The notes beneath the pieces were generated by a model that saw only the letters and a list, made by a program, of their open reading frames with translations, searched no databases and was not told the DNA's origin. A stretch of 22,265 nt of DNA from Candidatus Woesearchaeota archaeon (GTDB taxonomy: Archaea > Nanobdellota > Nanobdellia > Woesearchaeales > UBA10200). Below are positions 15,150 through 22,010 of this stretch, piece after piece. The position numbers and the translations under genes were made by a program. Within the stretch, counting starts at the first letter, position 1; each line of letters begins with the position of its first letter. The stretch is from the NCBI GenBank assembly GCA_016180275.1, contig JACPBN010000045.1, positions 1 through 22,265 of the forward strand, written 5' to 3'.

Positions 15150-16181
15150 ATGATAATAACAGGCCAATACAAAAAATCTATCATAAAAATGGCAACCAAC
15201 AAGCTCAGCATAAAAAGAATTATTATTATACTTTTTTTGTTATCATCAGTCTTTATTGCATTGATTTATTACATAGGGCCTTCCAAAATAATTTCCCAGC
15301 TGAAAGAGCTTAATATACTGTATTTTATGATTGCTCTTGCTATCGGCTTTATCATATACCTTATCAAGGCATACAGGCTCTCTATATTAAGTAGTATCTT
15401 CTGCAAAAAAACTCTAGGCTTTAAAGAGGCATTTAGCATAAATTCCATAGGCATATTGCTTGGCACTTCAACACCTGCAAGGTTAGGAGAGCTTTACAAG
15501 ATAAAGATGATATCAAAATCATCTCATAGCACACTTGCGCAGTCAACTGCATGCTGGCTCAACGAACGGCTGCCTGATGTGCTTATATTGATCGTTGCAG
15601 CAATATTCCTTTCATTCTTTTCTGCAAAAATATCTTATGTCTCTTTTGCACTTAAGATATTTTCACTTTTATTTCTGCTCTGCATAATACTAGGCTTTTT
15701 GTTTATCTTTACGGCAAGGAAATTAGTAAAAAAAGGATTTTCTTTTGCATCCAAGCAAGTTAACAAAACCAATAAACTCAAGCTGTTAGGCAAGATCCTG
15801 AAGCTGTTAAGATTGCTGTATGAGAGCATCTACTCGATCAGGAATAATTTCTTTGGATATTCTAAAATACTCATAATAAGCGTAATAATCTGGTCATTGG
15901 AAGTGCTTTTGTTGCGGTCATTGCTCGCAGGCTTTGGGATGTCATTGAGCTTTTTTGTGATATTTGGGATAATGGGCATCTCTATAATAATTGCAATAAT
16001 AAGCTCTCTTCCGTTAGGCTTGGGCGTTGCTGATCTGAGCTATATCGGCCTATATGTCTTATATGGGATCCCATCAGATGCAGCAACAGCAGCCATATTC
16101 TTATACAGGGTGATCCAACTTATATTGATATTTGGCATAGGTACAGCAGTAATTGCACACAAAGCTGCAAAAAAGCTTTAG
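15150..16181 (+). CDS. LPG-synthase-TM (UPF0104) family membrane protein
   Basis: A 343-residue integral membrane protein with about eight hydrophobic segments, the family's usual number and length. Signature segments are T-S-T-P-A-R-L-G-E-L-Y-K-I, W-L-N-E-R-L-P-D-V, and S-S-L-P-L-G-L-G-V-A-D-L-S-Y. The family includes the membrane half of lysylphosphatidylglycerol synthase, bacterial UPF0104 proteins and the C-terminal part of archaeal AglD. Roles proposed for stand-alone members include flipping or stabilising lipid-linked intermediates, none proven. It is divergent from a Dpm1-like GT2, so the two probably form a functional pair handling a polyprenyl-phosphate sugar. Confidence 0.85.
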   Translation: MIITGQYKKSIIKMATNKLSIKRIIIILFLLSSVFIALIYYIGPSKIISQLKELNILYFMIALAIGFIIYLIKAYRLSILSSIFCKKTLGFKEAFSINSIGILLGTSTPARLGELYKIKMISKSSHSTLAQSTACWLNERLPDVLILIVAAIFLSFFSAKISYVSFALKIFSLLFLLCIILGFLFIFTARKLVKKGFSFASKQVNKTNKLKLLGKILKLLRLLYESIYSIRNNFFGYSKILIISVIIWSLEVLLLRSLLAGFGMSLSFFVIFGIMGISIIIAIISSLPLGLGVADLSYIGLYVLYGIPSDAATAAIFLYRVIQLILIFGIGTAVIAHKAAKKL

Positions 16182-16195
16182 AAACTGAAAGATTA

Positions 16196-16539
16196 GCATT
16201 TGTTTAGTACAAAAAAAGCAGTTGAGGCTGCCAATATCTGACGAACACAAATTAAATAATCCTGCTAAGAATGGTTTTTGAAAATCGCTCTGGTGGGCAT
16301 CTAGCTTTTCCGAGCTTTACTAAGGAAGTTGCCATCAACGAACGATTTTGCAAAACAGGGCGGTTGCAAACGAGTAAGGCAACGAGTAGTCAAAAAGAAA
16401 AACTACATTCGTTAGTGCAGCTTTATGCTGCACACTTTTATCAAATTTTCGTAAAATTTGGGAGACACAACTTATCAAAATATCTTGCCAGTGTTCGTCG
16501 GCAGCCTCAACTGCTTACACATTAAAGCTAAACAAATAC
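16196..16539. repeat. Palindromic element with nested terminal inverted repeats
   Basis: This 344-base block fills most of the 391-base gap between two genes. Its ends pair on opposite strands in three blocks. The outer 12 bases (16196-16207 with 16528-16539) match 11 of 12. A perfect 16-base arm (16217-16232 with 16500-16515; AGCAGTTGAGGCTGCC) follows. An inner perfect 9-base arm (16240-16248 with 16491-16499; GACGAACAC) is separated from it on the left side only by seven bases. The interior holds four further hairpins: GTTGCC/GGCAAC (16328-16333 with 16378-16383), a bulged 10-pair stem (16381-16390 with 16402-16413), GTGCAGC/GCTGCAC (16415-16433) and CAAATTTT/AAAATTTG (16442-16460). No transposase and no clear target duplication are seen. 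It could be a MITE-like non-autonomous element or a structured RNA. The reading frame crossing it has no protein-like character. Confidence 0.75.
16415..16433. repeat. Perfect 7-base-pair hairpin inside the palindromic element
   Basis: GTGCAGC, loop TTTAT, GCTGCAC. It is one of the strongest internal stems of the element and is followed nine bases later by a perfect 8-pair AT-rich hairpin (16442-16460, loop CGT). Confidence 0.65.
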
Positions 16540-16547
16540 TTTAAAAC
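16540..16547 (+). promoter_or_regulatory. TATA-like box for the heparinase-like gene
   Basis: TTTAAAAC, 26-33 bases upstream of the ATG at 16573. It begins at the base after the right end of the palindromic element, so the element occupies the position where upstream promoter and BRE sequences would lie. Confidence 0.4.
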
Positions 16548-16572
16548 CAATTGCGCAATATTAAGAACTAAA

Positions 16573-18648
16573 ATGCTAAAAAAAACATTAAACAGGATCA
16601 GGAAATTAAGCAGATTGAATAAGGCGGCTTTGCTATTATTAGCAGCATCAATATTGATAGTATTGCTTTTTGGGTTTCAATCTATATTTAAAATGCCTGC
16701 TTCAGAATCAGCTGCTATGGATAAAGCTCTAACTGAAAAGATGGATGCCCTGTTTATCTCAAAAAATAATGAGAAGGCAAATGAAGTCAAAAAAGTACTT
16801 CTGGAAGAAGCTGCATCTTTAAGATTTACAGGCCCTGTCAACAGCTATAAATTCTCCCAGAGCCAGGCCATGCAGCGCGGTGTTTACTATCTTTATCTCG
16901 ATGAAAATTATCCTCAACTATTCGATGAACAAGAAAAAAACATGATCAAGCAGTGGTTTGTTAAGATAACAAAACGCGCATTCACGATCGAATGGAGCGA
17001 TTTCTATTATGCAGTTGCATTTCAAAAGCCTGTGACTGCACCATACAGGAATCAGGAAAACGGAGTTGCTGCATTAGCAGTTTATTATGAGATCATCAAA
17101 GATGCAGATCCTGAGCTTGCAGCAAAGGCAGCTAATTATGCCAAAAGGAATGCAATCTTATGGAGAGGCAATTTCAAGAATGCAGATGATTCAATAACCT
17201 ATCAAAAGATCTGGATCTATAATGCATATTATTTCTCCAAATATCTAGAGCCAGAGCTTCTTTCAAATGAAAATTCCAAAAAAAGCTTTGAGCACTTATT
17301 GCTACAGTGGCCCAGCGACTGCGGCACTCTTGGATATAATCCGGACAGCGATGTGCTTGCTTATGATGTTCTGTATCTTGGGACATATCTCCATAATTCT
17401 CCTGAATTAAGATGGCTTGCAGACTGCAATTACAACTATGCACAGGAAAAAGGCCTAAAGTTAGAAAGCTTCATGCCTGAATTCCATCCAGGACTGCAGT
17501 TTATCGGCTATAACTTAACTGAATCTCCAGGAATTATGGCAAATAATGAAAATAATCCCGAAAATCTGCCGCTAAAAAAGCCACAAACCGGCTCAGCATA
17601 CCTAAAAGCAGCTGCTGGCTTGACACAATTTCCAACCTATGACATGCCTGATAAGATCGTATTCAGGGCAGGATGGGACAAGGATGATTTCTTTGCGCTC
17701 TTAAATCTAAGGTTTGATGCATGGCATTCCTACAAAGCTCCAAATGCATTTGTAACATTAAGAAAAGGCTCAACTTTTATTTCTGAAGACATGGTCAAGA
17801 GCGAGCGCAGCTGGCTTCCGAAAGGAAGAGCTATTGTAAGAGATGAAAATATAGAGAGAGAAAGGTTAAATGGATTCTATATCAAAGAGAAGATTCTCAA
17901 CAGATTTTTCAGGATCTTTGACATATTCAAATTCAAGCTCTTCGAGTCAATGCCTAAATACGCAGATGTAATTGATTTTGCAGATACAGAATATATTGAC
18001 TATGCCAGAACAGAATTAGCATGGCAGGACTGGAAGAATACAAGAACTTCAATACTATTTAAAAATAATTTCTTTGCTGTAATAGATGAGAATGCAGGCA
18101 GAAAAGCAGAAGAGCACAACGTGATCTGGCATACAGTAGGCACTATTAATAAAAAAGTTCAGGATTCAAATACGCTTCTGCTCGAGAATGACGGAAATCT
18201 ACTTGCTGTCAAATTCTTGCCTGACCAAAAGACATCTCTTCTCATAAAAGATTCAGCAGAAGATGCAGAGCCATATTCAAAATTATCTCCTCCAACCAAT
18301 GATATATACTTAACTTCCAATGATAAATATTCAAAGATGATGGCTTTATTCCTACCTGCAGAAAATGATGTCTTGGATAATCTTAATGTTGCGCAGATCA
18401 CAGATCAATGCGTCGGGATAGAATCGGCAAACATAACTTATTGGCTTCTGGTCAATGACGACAAAGGTAATTTAGGCGGTACTAATAATAATGCATCGTG
18501 CAATAATCTTACTACAGATGCCAAAGTAAGCGTTCTTGAAAAATCTACAGATAATTTTGTGTTTTACTATGCAAATGCAACATATGTAGAGTTTGCAGGC
18601 AGAAATTATGCGCTTTCAGATAGAAATGGGAAGATAACCCTAACCTAA
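16573..18648 (+). CDS. Membrane-anchored heparinase II/III-like protein
   Basis: 691 residues. A basic N-terminus followed by one hydrophobic segment (about 17-36) indicates a signal anchor with the rest outside. Residues ~60-340 are helical and resemble the alpha/alpha toroid of polysaccharide lyases (for example F-T-G-P-V-N-S-Y and Y-N-P-D-S-D-V-L-A-Y-D). From ~360 comes the heparinase II/III beta-sandwich: F-R-A-G-W-D-K-D-D-F-F-A-L-L-N-L-R, then F-D-A-W-H-S-Y-K-A-P-N-A-F (His385) and L-R-K-G-S-T-F-I-S-E-D, the usual His-then-G-x-x-x-x-x-D arrangement. Several N-x-S/T sequons lie in the C-terminal part. It may trim or remodel an acidic surface polysaccharide; the family also includes proteins of unproven lyase activity. 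It follows the palindromic element. Confidence 0.68.
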   Translation: MLKKTLNRIRKLSRLNKAALLLLAASILIVLLFGFQSIFKMPASESAAMDKALTEKMDALFISKNNEKANEVKKVLLEEAASLRFTGPVNSYKFSQSQAMQRGVYYLYLDENYPQLFDEQEKNMIKQWFVKITKRAFTIEWSDFYYAVAFQKPVTAPYRNQENGVAALAVYYEIIKDADPELAAKAANYAKRNAILWRGNFKNADDSITYQKIWIYNAYYFSKYLEPELLSNENSKKSFEHLLLQWPSDCGTLGYNPDSDVLAYDVLYLGTYLHNSPELRWLADCNYNYAQEKGLKLESFMPEFHPGLQFIGYNLTESPGIMANNENNPENLPLKKPQTGSAYLKAAAGLTQFPTYDMPDKIVFRAGWDKDDFFALLNLRFDAWHSYKAPNAFVTLRKGSTFISEDMVKSERSWLPKGRAIVRDENIERERLNGFYIKEKILNRFFRIFDIFKFKLFESMPKYADVIDFADTEYIDYARTELAWQDWKNTRTSILFKNNFFAVIDENAGRKAEEHNVIWHTVGTINKKVQDSNTLLLENDGNLLAVKFLPDQKTSLLIKDSAEDAEPYSKLSPPTNDIYLTSNDKYSKMMALFLPAENDVLDNLNVAQITDQCVGIESANITYWLLVNDDKGNLGGTNNNASCNNLTTDAKVSVLEKSTDNFVFYYANATYVEFAGRNYALSDRNGKITLT

Positions 18649-18692
18649 ATATTTATGTATTAAGCTTTAACTAAAAAACTATTTACCTAAAA

Positions 18693-20036
18693 ATGTCAGA
18701 CAAAAACTGGGAAAAGCTGAAGCTTGAAGTCATAGATTCAGGATTATGCACGCACTGCGGAAGCTGTGTAGGATTGTCTAAAACACTTTCTTTTAAAGAT
18801 TCATTTAAAAATCCAATCCCTGAAAAGACATCTGCAGGCAAGACATCTGAGCTGAGCTATCTTGCATGCCCAGGAAGAGAAGTAAATTATCCTGAGCTAA
18901 ACAAATTCTTGTTCAAAAAGCTTCCAAAAAACTGGCTTATAGGAAATTATGAGAAGCTGTTTATAGGGTATTCAAAAAATGAAGAGATAAGAAGAAACTC
19001 AAGCTCCGGCGGCATCATAACCCATGTTACGCTCTATCTGCTTGAAAAAAAATATGTGAACGGCGCAATTGTCCTTAATCCAGACAAGAAAAAGCCATTT
19101 GCTTCAAAGCCAGTAATTGCAACGACAAAAGAGCAGGTTCTTGCAAGCTCACAGAGCATTTATGTAGTAACTCCTTTGAATACAATCCTTTCAGAAGCAG
19201 ATAAATTCAAGTCCCTTGCATATGTAGGGTTGCCAGATGAGGTTGCTTCAATAAGAAAGCTTCAGCAGCTTGGCAAATTCCAAAATATAAATTATGTAAT
19301 CGGATTATATACTGGGATATATATGCACTCGGGAGCGATAGAAAGCTATCTCAGGGCGCATGGAGTCAAAGATGTTGATAAGGTAAAAGAGATCAAATAC
19401 CGTGCAGGTGAGTGGCCAGGAAACCTAAGGATCGAGCTAAAAGATGGCAGGGTTTTATCGACTCCTAAATTTTATTACAACTATCTGCTGCCTTTCTATG
19501 TCACGAACAGCTCTCTGTATATGTGCGATTTCACAAATGAGCTTACAGACATATCTGTGGGAGATGCATGGCATCCAAAATATGAAAAGCTTGGCCAGGG
19601 ATTCTCTGTTGTTGCAGCAAGGACAAAAAAAGGCCTTTTGTTGCTTGAAGAGATGAAGAAAGCCGGCTTGATTGAGCTTCAGGAAGTTTCTGAGCAAGAG
19701 GCATTGTCAATGCATGGGCATATGCTTGACTTCAAGAAAAGAGGCAGCTTTATAAGATTGGCATGGAAAGACAGGTTTGTCAAAAAAGGAAAGACATTCT
19801 ACGGCTATGAGCCTGTCGGGATTACAAAAAAAAGAATGCTTGTTGAAGCAGTCAATTTTATGATATTCAGTCTTGGCAGGACTTGGCTGATGCGCAGGAC
19901 AATTGAGCACATTCCTATCGGATTGATGGGCAGGGTCTTTAATGTTGTGAGAAAATCATGGAAAGCAATGTCAAAGCCGACAAAAAGAAAAGGGCTGCAC
20001 GGGCAGGAGTTCAGGGTGATTGGGAAAGAGGAGTAA
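18693..20036 (+). CDS. Coenzyme F420 hydrogenase/dehydrogenase beta-subunit-like Fe-S flavoprotein
   Basis: 447 residues in the FrhB/FdhB family. The N-terminal C-T-H-C-G-S-C (Cys19, Cys22, Cys25) plus L-A-C-P-G (Cys59) are iron-sulfur ligands. R-R-N-S-S-S-G-G-I-I-T begins the FrhB N-domain and C-D-F-T-N-E-L-T-D-I-S-V-G-D-A-W marks the C-domain. The usual second cysteine just before C-D-F is missing. Family members reduce a substrate with F420H2 or ferredoxin electrons through FAD; relatives in polysaccharide loci are thought to act on glycan or lipid precursors such as polyprenyl chains. No hydrogenase or formate dehydrogenase subunit is nearby, so a stand-alone reductase in glycan assembly is more likely. 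The last ~60 residues are basic and family-specific. Confidence 0.85.
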   Translation: MSDKNWEKLKLEVIDSGLCTHCGSCVGLSKTLSFKDSFKNPIPEKTSAGKTSELSYLACPGREVNYPELNKFLFKKLPKNWLIGNYEKLFIGYSKNEEIRRNSSSGGIITHVTLYLLEKKYVNGAIVLNPDKKKPFASKPVIATTKEQVLASSQSIYVVTPLNTILSEADKFKSLAYVGLPDEVASIRKLQQLGKFQNINYVIGLYTGIYMHSGAIESYLRAHGVKDVDKVKEIKYRAGEWPGNLRIELKDGRVLSTPKFYYNYLLPFYVTNSSLYMCDFTNELTDISVGDAWHPKYEKLGQGFSVVAARTKKGLLLLEEMKKAGLIELQEVSEQEALSMHGHMLDFKKRGSFIRLAWKDRFVKKGKTFYGYEPVGITKKRMLVEAVNFMIFSLGRTWLMRRTIEHIPIGLMGRVFNVVRKSWKAMSKPTKRKGLHGQEFRVIGKEE

Positions 20037-20054
20037 ATACAAATTTTAGTATTT
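20035..20054 (+). terminator. Possible weak hairpin at the end of the FrhB-like gene
   Basis: AAATAC, eight-base loop, GTATTT, overlapping the stop codon and followed by a T-containing stretch. The stem is short and AT-rich, so termination here is only a possibility. Confidence 0.2.
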
Positions 20055-20077
20055 GTCATTATTAAGTCATTCTAAAT

Positions 20078-20087
20078 CTTTATATAA
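20078..20087 (+). promoter_or_regulatory. TATA-like box for the secreted-protein operon
   Basis: CTTTATATAA. Initiation about 26 bases downstream would give a leader near 95 bases containing the G-tract. A second candidate, TTTAAAT at 20104-20110, would instead put the start near the G-tract's right edge. Confidence 0.4.
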
Positions 20088-20122
20088 CGCAAAGCATTTT
20101 CTGTTTAAATATTGTCATTATC

Positions 20123-20131
20123 GGGGGGGGG
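20123..20131 (+). repeat. Homopolymeric G9 tract upstream of surface-protein genes
   Basis: Nine consecutive G, unique in this AT-rich window, 74-82 bases upstream of the first secreted-protein ATG and downstream of a TATA-like box. G-tracts of this length slip during replication in many microbes and drive phase variation of surface genes. Here that function is an inference. Confidence 0.8.
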
Positions 20132-20204
20132 TAGTAGTTACAATTTATTGCATTAAATTTACGAGAATTACTGATAAAACTAAATATTAAGGGGGTTGGT
20201 ATCA

Positions 20205-20480
20205 ATGAACAAAAAATTAATTGTTGCTATATTATTTCTGCTTTTTATCAGCATAGTGTATGCAGTTAATACCTCTTTATTCGTGCAGAAGAAAGAGCAA
20301 TGCGTCAATACAGTTGTTGCTTATACAGAAGAAGAGCCTGTTTATGAGCTTGTTACAAAACAGCGACCAGCCTATATTACACAAGAAGTATATATTGAGG
20401 AGAATAATACCTATGCAAATGTAACAGTTCAGCAAGGCACAGAAGAGTATCAGGAGAATGTCCAGACAGGCATGGTGTAA
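20205..20480 (+). CDS. Secreted protein, N-terminal part (apparent frameshift at the end)
   Basis: 91 residues from the ATG at 20205; GGGGG at 20191-20195 is a possible ribosome-binding site, and a TTG at 20196 is a less likely start. Residues 1-20 form a signal peptide (basic MNKK, hydrophobic core, V-Y-A before V-N-T-S). The mature part is acidic with a Tyr/Val/Thr-rich pattern, one cysteine and N-T-S, N-N-T and N-V-T sequons. It stops at TAA 20478-20480, and the -1 frame continues directly into a cysteine-rich segment. The two were probably one protein (20205-20764). No named family is recognised. Confidence 0.7.
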   Translation: MNKKLIVAILFLLFISIVYAVNTSLFVQKKEQCVNTVVAYTEEEPVYELVTKQRPAYITQEVYIEENNTYANVTVQQGTEEYQENVQTGMV

Positions 20481-20488
20481 AAAATCTT

Positions 20489-20764
20489 GTGCTTGATTAT
20501 CTTGGCAATAAGTTTGAATGCAAGCAGGTAGGAAATTCTGTAATTTGCGATTCTAAGCTTGATGGCAATGGAGATGGCATCTGCCAGTCAGGAGAATCAT
20601 GCTATTTAGTTGAAAAAGAAAATGATTGTATTAAAATCACGCAAGCAAACAGCCTTGCAGGATTTGAGCTTGAGACCAAGACTGTAAACGGAGTCTGCTT
20701 TAAGGTGCAGCGCGATAAGAGCTTCAAAAAGAAATGGGAGCTTGTAAAGGAGGCTGCACAATGA
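20489..20764 (+). CDS. Cysteine-rich segment with EF-hand-like loop, likely C-terminal part of the preceding gene
   Basis: 91 residues if started at the GTG at 20489, but there is no ribosome-binding site there and no signal peptide, so an independent gene is doubtful. The frame is open from before the upstream stop (G-V-K-N-L-V-L-D-Y-L reads in from about 20474). D-G-N-G-D-G-I-C-Q-S-G-E forms a 12-residue EF-hand-like calcium loop flanked by cysteines (C-D-S-K-L before it, S-C-Y-L after it), a pattern seen in archaeal and bacterial extracellular proteins. Its stop overlaps the next ATG (ATGA, 20761-20764), and AAGGAGG at 20747-20753 is a strong Shine-Dalgarno for that next gene. It is best read as the C-terminal half of a secreted protein broken by a -1 shift. 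Confidence 0.6.
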   Translation: MLDYLGNKFECKQVGNSVICDSKLDGNGDGICQSGESCYLVEKENDCIKITQANSLAGFELETKTVNGVCFKVQRDKSFKKKWELVKEAAQ

Positions 20765-20916
20765 AAACACAGCTAAATCTCAAAACAATAATCTTATATT
20801 TATTATTTGTTGCTGTTTTAAGCAGTTTTGCTTCTGCAGTCAATTATAATTTATATCAGGCATTTGATTATCTTAATGGCACTTCAGGAAATGTAGGTAC
20901 TTGCCTGAAAAAATAA
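20761..20916 (+). CDS. Signal peptide and N-terminus of a surface protein, truncated by a -1 shift at an A-run
   Basis: 51 residues, started at the ATG that overlaps the previous stop (ATGA) and follows AAGGAGG by seven bases, the best ribosome-binding site in the window. Residues 1-26 are a clear signal peptide ending A-S-A before V-N-Y-N-L-Y. The frame reaches C-L-K-K and then TAA (20914-20916) immediately after six A (20908-20913). Reading one base back at the A-run gives C-L-K-K-I-T-I-Y-Q-S, which continues without a break into the next reading frame to 21980. So this is the N-terminus of a larger secreted protein. Confidence 0.65.
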   Translation: MKTQLNLKTIILYLLFVAVLSSFASAVNYNLYQAFDYLNGTSGNVGTCLKK

Positions 20917-21980
20917 CTATTTATCAGTCCAGTGCAGCACAGACATATACATGTGCTTATGATATTAATTACAGCACATTAAATTCAGGCCAAAGAACTT
21001 ATTTATCTTCTACTGGTACTGATTTCACTGTAGAAACAGGTGCAAGACTTAATAGTCAGTATCAATATAAATCTAGTCAAACATGGACTGATTTAATGGC
21101 TATTTCTGTCAATAAATGGTATAGGATTTATTTAACTTATAACAATAGCAATGATTTGTATGATACTATGATTATTGATGTGGCAACACCAAGTACAAAT
21201 GCAACTGCAACAGGTATTCCTGCGACAATAGCAAATGATTTCAGTACCATAAGATTTCAAAGCCAAACAACTGAAGGACAATACTATAGAAATGTCTCAT
21301 GCTGGAATGGCACAATAGCAAATGAGCCAGTACAAGATACAACTGCGCCTCTTATTACGTTGGTAAACTTTACATCAGAAGGCGGACAAGACTGTACTTC
21401 ATCTACGTGCGGCCCAACAGATGATACAACACCTACATTTAGCATTACTACAAATGAAAACGCTAACTGCAGGACAGATGATGCAAGTAACAATTATACA
21501 ACTATGTCTGGTACAAGAAACTGCACTTCTGGCATGGGTTCAACAAGCCTAACTTGCACACTAGGCACGGATGATGCTTTAATTTTAGGCGGCACTGATT
21601 ATGCGTACTTAGCTTGCCAGGATTCAACAGGTAATGAAAATACTACTACAATTACAATGAATCTTACAGGCGGTGATCTTCCTACAAATGCCACTTCTGC
21701 AATACTAGCTGGAGTTACAGATGCTGTGCTGAGTAATCCAGTAACTTATACCTCACAACAAGTGTATGTAAGATATGCAGACGGTACACAGAACCTGACA
21801 AGGTTTGATGTTGTAGCTTCGTCTGGCAGCAAAAGATGGTTCTTTAACTATATTCTGGACAGTGACGTGTTCACTTATTTCAGGCAGATACTGCCTAGCA
21901 TATATGTCTGGGAGAATTCAACATTGACATATAGCCAAGTAAGGTCACAGGTTGGAACGCTTATTAATGCGACTAAGTAG
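20901..21980 (+). CDS. Surface protein body with Ig-like domain, rich in N-glycosylation sequons
   Basis: About 355 residues in the -1 frame relative to the signal peptide; the TTG at 20901 has no ribosome-binding site and is not a convincing start. The first ~150 residues contain a possible ConA/LamG-like segment (N-K-W-Y-R-I-Y-L-T-Y). The next ~130 residues are an Ig-like repeat typical of DPANN surface proteins: T-A-P-L-I-T-L-V-N-F-T, T-F-S-I-T-T-N-E-N-A-N-C-R, then A-Y-L-A-C-Q-D-S-T-G-N-E-N-T, with paired cysteines. About 14 N-x-S/T sequons are visible, a high density that suggests N-glycosylation. No C-terminal membrane anchor is seen. The gene is adjacent to a glycan locus that may supply its sugars. 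Confidence 0.65.
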   Translation: MPEKITIYQSSAAQTYTCAYDINYSTLNSGQRTYLSSTGTDFTVETGARLNSQYQYKSSQTWTDLMAISVNKWYRIYLTYNNSNDLYDTMIIDVATPSTNATATGIPATIANDFSTIRFQSQTTEGQYYRNVSCWNGTIANEPVQDTTAPLITLVNFTSEGGQDCTSSTCGPTDDTTPTFSITTNENANCRTDDASNNYTTMSGTRNCTSGMGSTSLTCTLGTDDALILGGTDYAYLACQDSTGNENTTTITMNLTGGDLPTNATSAILAGVTDAVLSNPVTYTSQQVYVRYADGTQNLTRFDVVASSGSKRWFFNYILDSDVFTYFRQILPSIYVWENSTLTYSQVRSQVGTLINATK

Positions 21981-22010
21981 ATGGGGGTGATGTGAACAGG
22001 GAGGTAAAAA

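Noticed and set aside
16271..16525. 84-codon reading frame inside the palindromic element
   Set aside because: It runs through the inverted repeats and hairpins, has no recognisable domain, no ribosome-binding site or TATA box at a suitable distance, and a composition unlike the neighbouring genes.
16196..16539. Integron attC site or insertion sequence
   Set aside because: No convincing RYYYAAC/GTTRRRY core pair was found, no integrase or transposase gene is present, and no clear target-site duplication flanks the element.
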